Below, piece after piece: positions 55,812-64,000 of a stretch of DNA of 64,000 nucleotides. The translations under genes were made by a program, and so were the position numbers. The stretch's first letter is position 1, and each line of letters opens with the position of its first letter. The notes beneath the pieces were generated by a model that was not told the origin of the DNA, ran no database searches, and was given only the letters and a program-made list of their open reading frames with translations. The stretch comes from Blastochloris tepida (GTDB lineage: Bacteria; Pseudomonadota; Alphaproteobacteria; Rhizobiales; Xanthobacteraceae): positions 484,001-548,000 of the forward strand of contig NZ_AP018907.1 in assembly GCF_003966715.1 (NCBI RefSeq), read 5' to 3'.

Positions 55812-58800
55812 GCTTTACCGAACTCTTCATCCGCCGGCCGGTGCTGTCGGCGGTGGTCAGCCTGTTGATCATGCTGCTCGGCGCGCAGGGTCTGATGAAC
55901 CTGCAGCTGCGCGAGCATCCCAAGATCGACGAGACCACCATCACCATCACCACCATCTACACCGGTGCGTCCGCCGACCTGATCCAGGGCTTCATCTCCG
56001 AGCCGATCGCCAAGGCGGTCTCCAGCGCGGAGGGCGTCGACTACGTCACCTCGCAGAGCCGCCTCGGCACCTCGAAGGTGTCGGTGCGCATGCGGCTGAA
56101 CACCGACCCCAACGCCGCGCTGACCGAGGTGACCGCCAAGGTGCAGACGGTGCGCGCGCAATTGCCGACCGACGCCGAGGATCCGGTGATCGTCAAGGGC
56201 ACCGGCCAGTCGATCGCCCTGATGTACCTCACCTTCGCCTCATCCGAGATGACACCGGAGCAGGTGACGGAATTCCTCACCCGCGTGGTGCAGCCGCGCT
56301 TTGCCACGCTGAACGGCGTCGGCTCGGCGGAGATCCTGGGCGGGCGCGAATTCTCGATGCGGGTGTGGCTCGATCCCATCCGCCTCGCCGCGCGCAATGT
56401 CACGGCGAGCGACGTGCTGGCGGCGATCCGCGCCTCGAACTTCCTCGCCGCGCCGGGCAAGACGCAGAACGAGTACGTCGCCTACGCCATCGAGATGCAG
56501 ACGACGCTGCAGACGCCCGAATCGTTCGGCGCGCTGCCGATCCGCGCCTTGGGCGACCAGCTCGTGCGGCTGCGCGACGTCGCCGATGTCGCGCTCGGCC
56601 CCGAGAACACCGACACCAAGGTGAGCTTCAGCGGGCGCGAAGGCACCTTCATCGGCATCACGCCGGCGCCCGGCGCCAATCCGCTGTCGGTGGCGCGCGA
56701 GATCCATCAGGCGATCAAGGATATCCGGCCGACGCTGCCGCGCGGCATGACCGCCGAGGTGGTCTATGACGCCTCGAACTTCATCTCCGCCTCGATCAAG
56801 GAAGTGTTCTTCACCATTGGCGAGGCGGCGCTGATCGTCATCCTGGTCATCCTGCTGTTCCTGGGCTCGATCCGCTCGGTGATCATTCCGGTGGTCACCA
56901 TTCCGCTGTCGCTGATCGGCGTCGGCCTCGTGCTGTTCATACTCGGCTATTCGATCAACCTGCTGACGCTGCTGGCGATGGTGCTGGCGATCGGCCTCGT
57001 GGTCGACGACGCCATCGTGGTGGTGGAGAATATCCACCGCCACATCGAGGAGGGACTCGATCCGGTCGATGCGGCGATCGTCGGCATGAAGGAGATCTTC
57101 AGCCCGATCGTGTCGATGACCATCACGCTCGCCGCGGTCTATGCGCCGATCGGCTTCACGCAGGGGCTCACCGGCACGCTGTTCCGCGAGTTCGCCTTCA
57201 CGCTGGCCGGCGCGGTCATCATCTCCGGCATCATCGCGGTGACGCTGTCGCCGATGATGTCGTCCAAGCTCCTGAAGGCGCACGGCGGCCACACCGGCTT
57301 CTCCGGCTTCGTCGATCGCGTGTTCACCCATGTCGAGAACTGGTACGGCCGCCGCCTCAAGGGCTCGCTTGCCTACCGGCCGGTGACGCTCGGCATTGTG
57401 GTGGTGATGCTCGCCACCACCGCCTTCCTGTTCACCAAGACCCAGTCCGAGCTTGCCCCGGACGAGGACCAGGGCGCCTTCCTCGGTCTGGTCGAGACGC
57501 CGAAATACGCCACCGTCGACTATGCGCAGCGCTTCGCCGACGGCTTCCTCACGCCCGACGGCCGGATCCCGGAAGTGGTCGACACCTTCGCCATTCTCGG
57601 CATCGACGGCGGCGGCTCGGGCTTCATCGGCTTCAAGCTGAAGGAGTGGGACGAGCGCAAGGACCGCAAGGCCGAGGCGATCAAGCAGGACATCCAGAAG
57701 ATGCTGGATGCCAATGCCGGCCTGCAGGCGTTCGTGTTCGCGCCGCCCTCGCTGCCGGGCACCGGCGACGGCCTGCCGGTGCAGTACGTGCTGCGCACCA
57801 TCGGCGATGCGGCGCAGGTCTACGAGGTCGCCGAGCAGGTGCGCCAGAAGGCGCTGGCCACGGGCAAGTTCATCGTGGTGCAGAACTCGGTGTCCTTCGA
57901 GACGCCGCGGGCGCGCATCGTCATCGACCGCGACCGCGCCGCGGCACTCGGCGTGTCGGTGGCCGATATCGGCACCACGCTGGGCACGCTGGTGGGCGGC
58001 GCGTCGATCTCGAAATTCGACCGCGACAACCGCTCCTACGACGTCATCACCCAGGTCAACCAGATCGACCGCCTCAATCCGGAGCGGCTCGGCGAATACT
58101 ATGTGCGGGCGGTGACCGGCGCGATGGTGCCGCTGTCGGCGCTGGTGCGCATCGACACCGATGCCTCGCCGGCGGCGATCGAGCAGTTCAACCAGCTCAA
58201 TTCGTCGACCATCTCGGCGCTGCCGGTGCCCGGCGTCACCACCACCGAGGCGCTGCAGACGCTGCGCCAGGTGGCGGCCGGCCTCATGCCGGTCGGCTTC
58301 TACGAGGACTATGCCGGCCAGTCGCGGCTGGAGGTGCAGGAATCGAGCTCGATCGGGCTCGCCTTCGGCCTCGCGCTGATCGTCATCTATCTGGTGCTGG
58401 CCGCCCAGTTCGAGAGCTTCCGCGATCCGTTCGTGATCATGATGTCGGTGCCGCTGTCGATGTTCGGCGCCATCACCTTCCTCAATCTCGGCGTCGCCAC
58501 GCTGAACATCTACACCGAGGTCGGGCTGATCACGCTGATCGGCCTGATCACCAAGCATGGCATCCTGATCGTGCAGTTCGCCAACGAGCTGCAGATCAGC
58601 AAGGGCCTGGACCGGATGGCGGCGGTGCAGGAGGCGGCGCGCATCCGCCTGCGGCCGATCCTGATGACCACGGCGGCGATGGTGCTGGGCGTGGTGCCGC
58701 TGCTCTACGCCTCGGGCGCGGGTGCGGCGGCGCGCTTCTCAATGGGCCTCGTCATCGCCACCGGCATGTCGATCGGCACGGTGTTCACGCTGTTCGTGGT

Positions 58801-58897
58801 GCCGATGTTCTACACCTTCATCGCCAAGGACAAACGGGTGGCGGCGAAGACGCCGTCGCCGATGCTGGCGCAGGGCAGCCCGGCGCAGCCGGTCTGA
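55808..58897 (+). CDS. RND family efflux permease (HAE1 type)
   Basis: A 1029-residue proton-driven pump with 12 helices: one at the start (about 12-30), five at about 335-480, one at 525-545 and five at 850-1000. Signature segments include the first-helix FIRRPVLSAVVSLLIML, the central VVDDAIVVVENIHRHIEEG with its essential acidic pair, and GIASL-like LITLIGLITKHGILIVQFAN. Both large periplasmic loops are present. Drugs, solvents or lipids could be substrates. The adaptor upstream and the divergent TetR make a complete regulated pump apart from the outer-membrane channel. Confidence 0.94.
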   Translation: MSFTELFIRRPVLSAVVSLLIMLLGAQGLMNLQLREHPKIDETTITITTIYTGASADLIQGFISEPIAKAVSSAEGVDYVTSQSRLGTSKVSVRMRLNTDPNAALTEVTAKVQTVRAQLPTDAEDPVIVKGTGQSIALMYLTFASSEMTPEQVTEFLTRVVQPRFATLNGVGSAEILGGREFSMRVWLDPIRLAARNVTASDVLAAIRASNFLAAPGKTQNEYVAYAIEMQTTLQTPESFGALPIRALGDQLVRLRDVADVALGPENTDTKVSFSGREGTFIGITPAPGANPLSVAREIHQAIKDIRPTLPRGMTAEVVYDASNFISASIKEVFFTIGEAALIVILVILLFLGSIRSVIIPVVTIPLSLIGVGLVLFILGYSINLLTLLAMVLAIGLVVDDAIVVVENIHRHIEEGLDPVDAAIVGMKEIFSPIVSMTITLAAVYAPIGFTQGLTGTLFREFAFTLAGAVIISGIIAVTLSPMMSSKLLKAHGGHTGFSGFVDRVFTHVENWYGRRLKGSLAYRPVTLGIVVVMLATTAFLFTKTQSELAPDEDQGAFLGLVETPKYATVDYAQRFADGFLTPDGRIPEVVDTFAILGIDGGGSGFIGFKLKEWDERKDRKAEAIKQDIQKMLDANAGLQAFVFAPPSLPGTGDGLPVQYVLRTIGDAAQVYEVAEQVRQKALATGKFIVVQNSVSFETPRARIVIDRDRAAALGVSVADIGTTLGTLVGGASISKFDRDNRSYDVITQVNQIDRLNPERLGEYYVRAVTGAMVPLSALVRIDTDASPAAIEQFNQLNSSTISALPVPGVTTTEALQTLRQVAAGLMPVGFYEDYAGQSRLEVQESSSIGLAFGLALIVIYLVLAAQFESFRDPFVIMMSVPLSMFGAITFLNLGVATLNIYTEVGLITLIGLITKHGILIVQFANELQISKGLDRMAAVQEAARIRLRPILMTTAAMVLGVVPLLYASGAGAAARFSMGLVIATGMSIGTVFTLFVVPMFYTFIAKDKRVAAKTPSPMLAQGSPAQPV

Positions 58898-58939
58898 TAC
58901 GGTTTCCGGTTGATCCCTTCGGGATGCCGGAAACCGTAT
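58897..58939. repeat. Palindromic repeat, family C, at the permease stop
   Basis: Perfect arms ATACGGTTTCCGG and CCGGAAACCGTAT flank TTGATCCCTTCGGGATG, which itself can pair (ATCCC/GGGAT). The first base is the last base of the TGA stop. This is the most symmetric copy of the family in the window. Confidence 0.85.
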
Positions 58940-59247
58940 GATTCGCGAATCACACAGGATCCGCGGGCGTGGCCGATTCTCCGGCCGTGCCCGCGGATCG
59001 TGCATTTGCGGCCCGGACGCGTGGCCGAGTTGGTTTCGGGCGAGTCGGATTCGGCGAGGAACGTCAGCGGCTTCGCCATCCGCCATTAAGTCGCCGTTAA
59101 CCCTTGCAAACAGTTCACGATCACGATCGGCAAATGCCGCTTTTTCGCCGCGCGGTGGAAAGGTTCCGTCAAGGTTGACGGATCATTCCTGAGTGCGACG
59201 GCCGCTCCTGCGTTGGCGGGGGCGGTTCACATAGGAGTCGAAGCGTC
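58940..59247. other. Spacer before pal, with a strong hairpin
   Basis: Arms GATCCGCGGGC (58958-58968) and GCCCGCGGATC (58989-58999) form a perfect 11-base stem around an inner GGCCG/CGGCC stem. It is a probable terminator of the efflux operon though no T run follows. The remaining bases to 59247 should hold the pal promoter, needed because pal is detached from tolB. ATTCGCGAAT at 58941-58950 is a short palindrome. Confidence 0.6.
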
Positions 59248-59754
59248 ATGACGCGCACCCTGCGATCCCTTCGCACCGTTCGCTTCGCCGTCGCCATCGC
59301 GGCGGCCCTCTCTGCCGGCGCCTGCGCCACCAATCCCAATGGCGACCAGGCGGGCCTCGGCGGCGCCGGCATGGCCACGCCCGGTTCCACCCAGGACTTC
59401 ATCGTCAATGTCGGCGACCGCGTGTTCTTCGAGACCGATTCGTCCGACCTGACGACGACCGCGCGCGCCACCCTCGACAAGCAGGCGCAGTGGCTGAACC
59501 GCTACAGCCGCTACAACTTCACCATCGAGGGCCACGCCGACGAACGCGGCACCCGCGAATACAACATCGCGCTCGGCGCCCGCCGCGCCCAGACGGTGCG
59601 CGACTATCTCACCGCGCGCGGCATCAGCTCTCAGCGCATGCGCACCGTGTCCTACGGCAAGGAGCGGCCGGTGGCGGTGTGCAACGACATCTCGTGCTGG
59701 TCGCAGAACCGCCGCGCGGTCACCGCGCTCGACGGCGCCGCCGCGGGCTCGTGA
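59248..59754 (+). CDS. pal: Peptidoglycan-associated lipoprotein Pal
   Basis: A 168-residue outer-membrane lipoprotein. The signal peptide ends in the lipobox SAGAC, giving a lipidated Cys26. The OmpA-like domain (about 50-165) binds meso-DAP: VFFETDSSDLTTTARATLDK, IEGHADERGTREYN and LGARRAQTVRDYL are the hallmark blocks. It is the anchor for TolB and TolA at the division site. The ATG at 59248 follows AGGAG. Here it is about 11 kb from tolB. Confidence 0.96.
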   Translation: MTRTLRSLRTVRFAVAIAAALSAGACATNPNGDQAGLGGAGMATPGSTQDFIVNVGDRVFFETDSSDLTTTARATLDKQAQWLNRYSRYNFTIEGHADERGTREYNIALGARRAQTVRDYLTARGISSQRMRTVSYGKERPVAVCNDISCWSQNRRAVTALDGAAAGS

Positions 59755-59776
59755 GGCCATCGCCGGCAGGGTGCAG

Positions 59777-59798
59777 GGGCCGGTGCGCGCACCGGCCC
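59777..59798. terminator. 22-bp perfect palindrome after pal
   Basis: GGGCCGGTGCG and its exact complement CGCACCGGCCC meet with no loop, 22 bases past the pal stop. The stem is very stable, but there is no T run. It may attenuate rather than end transcription into cpoB. Confidence 0.55.
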
Positions 59799-59942
59799 GC
59801 CGACGCCCTCTCGGAGATGCACGTCCCGCCGGGTGCGGCGGTGACGGCCGCCACAGGCGGGATGGCGCTGCCGCGGGTCACATTTTGGCCGTGGTCCGCC
59901 GGGTAATCTGCACGTGTCATGCCACAGCGAGAGTCGCCGTTC

Positions 59943-61112
59943 ATGCGCGCAGGTTCGCGTGTCCGTAATCCGTTCGTCTTCGGGGTGTTCGCCAGCCGGG
60001 TGTTCTCCAGGGGGTTGACCGCCGCCGGGGTGGTGGCCGCGCTCGCTGTGGCGCCGGCCAGCGCCCAGTATGGCGACGGGCGCCCGCCCGCCGAGGTCGG
60101 CTCGCCGCTGGCGCAGCTGTTCGGCTCCCCGCCGCAGGCCGAGCCGCAGATGAACAGCGGCGATCTGGTGGTGCGGCTCAACCAGATCGAGGGTCTGGTC
60201 CGCCAGCTCAACGGCCAGATCGAGCAGCTCCAGTTCCGCAACCAGCAGCTCGAACAGAACCTCCGGCGCATGCAGGAGGACTACGAGTTCCGCTTCCAGG
60301 AGCTCGGCGGGCGTGGCGGCGCCGGCCGTCCGGCGACGCCGCCGCCCCAGCGCTCGCAGCAAAGTCCGGTTCCCGGCCAGAGTCCCGCCCAGGCGCCGCT
60401 TGGCACGCAGCGGCGCTCCGATGCGTTCGACCCTGCGGCCGATCCCACTGCGCCGGGCGCGCCGCGCTCGCTCGGCGGCGGACCGGGGCCGGTGGCCAGC
60501 GCGCCCGCCCAGGCCCTGCCGCCGATTCCGCCGGGCGACGGCCCGGTCGGGACCCCTGGCGGCCGCGAGTTCGGCCAGCCGCTCGATATCACCACGCTGG
60601 CGTCGCGGGCGGCGGCCGACCCCAGCCTGCCGCCGCCGCCGCCGCCGCCGGTGATCCCGCCGGCCACGCCCGGCCGCGCCGCATCCCAGCCGCCGGCCGC
60701 CCAGCAGGCGGCGCTGCCGCCGGGCGGCGGTTCGCCGCAGGCGGACTACCAGCGCGCCTACAATGCCGTGCTGCAGCAGGACCATGACGGCGCCGAGGCC
60801 GGCTTCCGCAGCTTCCTGCGCACCTATCCGCGCGACAAGCTGGCGCCCAACGCCACCTACTGGCTCGGCGAAAGCCTCTATCAGCGCCAGCGCTACCGCG
60901 ACGCGGCCGAGCAGTTCCTCAAGATCTCCACAGACTTCCCCAACGCCCAAGTGGCGCCGAACGCGCTTCTGCGGCTCGGCCAGTCGCTCGCCGCGCTCGG
61001 CGAGCGCGAGGCGGCGTGCGCCACCTTCGTCGAGGCGGGCCGCAAGCATCCCGGCGCGCCGCAGAGCGTGCGCCAAGGGCTGGAGCAGGAGAAGAAGCGT
61101 GCCCGCTGCTGA
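59943..61112 (+). CDS. cpoB: Cell division coordinator CpoB (YbgF)
   Basis: A 389-residue periplasmic protein with a signal peptide (about 1-41, ending APASAQ). A coiled-coil region (about 65-115) follows, with LNQIEGLVRQLNGQIEQLQF. A very long Pro/Gly/Ala linker (about 120-260) comes next, and then a TPR domain (about 265-385) with DYQRAYNAVLQQDHDGAEAG, YWLGESLYQRQRYRDAAEQF and LLRLGQSLAALGEREAACATF. It coordinates wall synthesis with Tol-Pal constriction. The start may be ATG 59943 or 59919. Its 3' end overlaps tilS by 14 bases. Confidence 0.92.
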   Translation: MRAGSRVRNPFVFGVFASRVFSRGLTAAGVVAALAVAPASAQYGDGRPPAEVGSPLAQLFGSPPQAEPQMNSGDLVVRLNQIEGLVRQLNGQIEQLQFRNQQLEQNLRRMQEDYEFRFQELGGRGGAGRPATPPPQRSQQSPVPGQSPAQAPLGTQRRSDAFDPAADPTAPGAPRSLGGGPGPVASAPAQALPPIPPGDGPVGTPGGREFGQPLDITTLASRAAADPSLPPPPPPPVIPPATPGRAASQPPAAQQAALPPGGGSPQADYQRAYNAVLQQDHDGAEAGFRSFLRTYPRDKLAPNATYWLGESLYQRQRYRDAAEQFLKISTDFPNAQVAPNALLRLGQSLAALGEREAACATFVEAGRKHPGAPQSVRQGLEQEKKRARC

Positions 61113-62172
61113 GGCAGCGCCGCTCGACGCTTCCGAAGCCGCCCGCCTGTTCGCCCCGCTCGCCGGTCTTCCCCGGCTCATTCTCGCCATTTCCGGCGGT
61201 CCCGATTCCACCGCGCTCCTGGTGCTCGCTGCCGAGCAGCGCCGCACGGCACCCCGCTTCCCCGATCTCCTCGCCGTCACCGTCGATCACCGCCTGCGCC
61301 CGGAGGCCGAGGCCGAGGCCGAAGCCGTGGCGGGGCTCGCGGCCGGCCTCGGCGTGCCCCACCGCACGCTGGCCTGGCTCGGCGACAAGCCTATGAGCGG
61401 CGTGATGGCGGCGGCGCGCACGGCCCGCTACGGCCTCATCGCCGAAGCCGCCGCGGCGTTCGGGGCCTGCGACGTCGCCACCGCCCACACGCTGGACGAT
61501 CAGGCGGAGACCGTGCTGCTGCGGCTCGCGGCGGGCTCCGGGCCGGCGGGGCTCGCGGCGATGCGGGCGGTCGAGCCGCGGGGGCTGATCCGCCTGCACC
61601 GGCCGTTCCTCGCCGTGGCCAAGGCGCGGCTGATCGCGACGCTGGCGGCGCGGGGCATCATCTGGAGCGGCGACCCCTCCAATGCCGACCCGCGCTTCGC
61701 GCGGCCGCGGCTGCGGGCGGCATGGGAGGCGCTGGCGCGCGAGGGCCTCACCGCCGGGCGGCTGGCCCGGCTCGCCGCCCGGCAGGCGCGGGCCGAGGCG
61801 GCGCTGGAGGCCGCCACCGACGCGGCCGAAGCGGCGCTGGCCGGGGCGGGGGCGGGCGGCGCTGTCCGGCTGCCGGTGGCGGAATTTGTCGCGCTGCCGG
61901 CGGAGATTTCGCTGCGGCTGCTCGGCCGGGCCATCGGCCGCGTCGGCACCGAGGGGCCGGTGGAGCTCGCCAAGCTCGAACGGCTGCACGACGCCCTTCA
62001 CGAATACGTGCAGACATCGCGGCAACACGCCCCGGCGGGCGGGGAGACGTATCGTCGCACATTGGCCGGCGCGGTGATCAGCGTGACGCAGGGAGCCGTA
62101 TCGATCGGACCCGCGCCGCCGCGGCGCGCCCGGAAGGCTGGCGTTAAGGAAGGGGCGCCAGAGTCCGGGTGA
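61099..62172 (+). CDS. tilS: tRNA(Ile)-lysidine synthetase
   Basis: A 357-residue enzyme that makes lysidine at C34 of the CAU-anticodon isoleucine tRNA, an essential decoding step. The PP-loop is ILAISGGPDSTALLVLAAE. VTVDHRLRPEAEAEA, AARTARYGLIAEAA, ATAHTLDDQAETVLLRLAAGSG and PFLAVAKARLIATL follow the family. The C-terminal domain is short, as usual in alphaproteobacteria. The start is the GTG at 61099 inside the cpoB gene, with GGAGAAGAA upstream. Confidence 0.94.
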   Translation: MPAAEAAPLDASEAARLFAPLAGLPRLILAISGGPDSTALLVLAAEQRRTAPRFPDLLAVTVDHRLRPEAEAEAEAVAGLAAGLGVPHRTLAWLGDKPMSGVMAAARTARYGLIAEAAAAFGACDVATAHTLDDQAETVLLRLAAGSGPAGLAAMRAVEPRGLIRLHRPFLAVAKARLIATLAARGIIWSGDPSNADPRFARPRLRAAWEALAREGLTAGRLARLAARQARAEAALEAATDAAEAALAGAGAGGAVRLPVAEFVALPAEISLRLLGRAIGRVGTEGPVELAKLERLHDALHEYVQTSRQHAPAGGETYRRTLAGAVISVTQGAVSIGPAPPRRARKAGVKEGAPESG

Positions 62173-62405
62173 CGAACGTTCGGGTAGACGGACGTTCAGT
62201 TTGGGACGTTCGGTTTGGGACGCTCAGGTTGCGGCAATTGCGTTCGGCCGAAGGGGCGCTTCCCTTGTGATGGCCGGGAGCGAGCCCTAGATTAGGTCTC
62301 AATTGCGCGGGACGCCTTGCCGATGGCGTCTCCAAGAATCGTGCGGAGCGGGGTACCGGTCCGGACAAGACGCGGGCGAACGCGATCGCGCCGCAGGGGA
62401 ACCCG
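62173..62405 (+). promoter_or_regulatory. Spacer upstream of ftsH with 14-bp tandem repeats
   Basis: Three units GACGTTCAGTTTGG, GACGTTCGGTTTGG and GACGCTCAGGTTGC run head to tail at 62191-62232. The ftsH promoter should lie in this 233-base region; ATTAGGTCTC near 62293 and the AGGGGA ribosome-binding site at 62395-62400 are visible. No gene is seen. Confidence 0.55.

Positions 62406-64000
<1,595 letters not shown>

Noticed and set aside
56240..58558. 772-residue minus-strand frame over the RND permease
   Set aside because: His/Arg/Asp-rich shadow with no recognisable domain; the plus strand encodes a complete pump.

Overview
The window is high-GC chromosomal DNA of an alphaproteobacterium, almost certainly from the order Hyphomicrobiales (Rhizobiales). 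The evidence is gene content: DUF1013 (TrcR-type), DUF1036, DUF1285, DUF2852 and DUF6111 proteins, an extensin-like protein, a class II homoserine kinase, and the rhizobial gene order ruvC-ruvA-ruvB-ybgC-tolQRAB-pal-cpoB-tilS-ftsH. I do not assign a genus. Both window edges cut genes: a CCA tRNA nucleotidyltransferase at the left and ftsH at the right. No rRNA or tRNA gene and no CRISPR array was recognised.

Positions 1-9.5 kb: a tightly overlapping minus-strand operon (DUF1285, Nudix CoA pyrophosphatase, DUF6111, CCA-adding enzyme) diverges from a plus-strand operon of MoxR ATPase, DUF58 protein, BatA/DUF4159 membrane protein and a second large membrane protein. A large palindromic repeat sits before the last gene. 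Positions 9.5-27 kb: mostly single genes. These are a low-GC orphan, a GNAT acetyltransferase, a CNNM/CorC-type protein, a DUF1499 protein, a HAD phosphatase, an amidase, CorA, an L,D-transpeptidase lipoprotein, two metallophosphoesterases, a class III aminotransferase, an extensin-like protein, an acetyl-CoA:succinate CoA-transferase-type enzyme, a Nudix hydrolase and an RTX-repeat protein. Positions 27-35.7 kb: purE-purK, a small GGDEF protein, thrB-rnhA, ispH, pyk, DUF1036 and the DUF1013 transcription regulator.

Positions 36-64 kb carry the ruv/tol-pal backbone, interrupted by accessory blocks. A Uma2-family nuclease gene and a parDE toxin-antitoxin pair split ruvA from ruvB. A putative mono-ADP-ribosyltransferase and a phasin-like protein lie between ruvB and ybgC. 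Two tandem paralogues of unknown function, a TetR regulator with a clear operator and a DUF2852 membrane protein lie between ybgC and tolQ. An 11-kb block separates tolB from pal. It holds a hybrid histidine kinase, an IS481-family element, two copies of a 125-bp MITE-like palindromic element around a cold-shock gene, and a TetR-controlled RND efflux pump.

Short repeats are unusually informative here. At least five families of palindromic intergenic repeats occur; one abuts the stop codons of several genes. Several spacers hold degenerate 14-15 bp tandem repeats. The most interesting candidates for new biology are the cytoplasmic ADP-ribosyltransferase gene with its phasin-like neighbour and 36-bp palindrome, the pair of paralogues next to the TetR/DUF2852 genes, and the MITE-like repeat pair.
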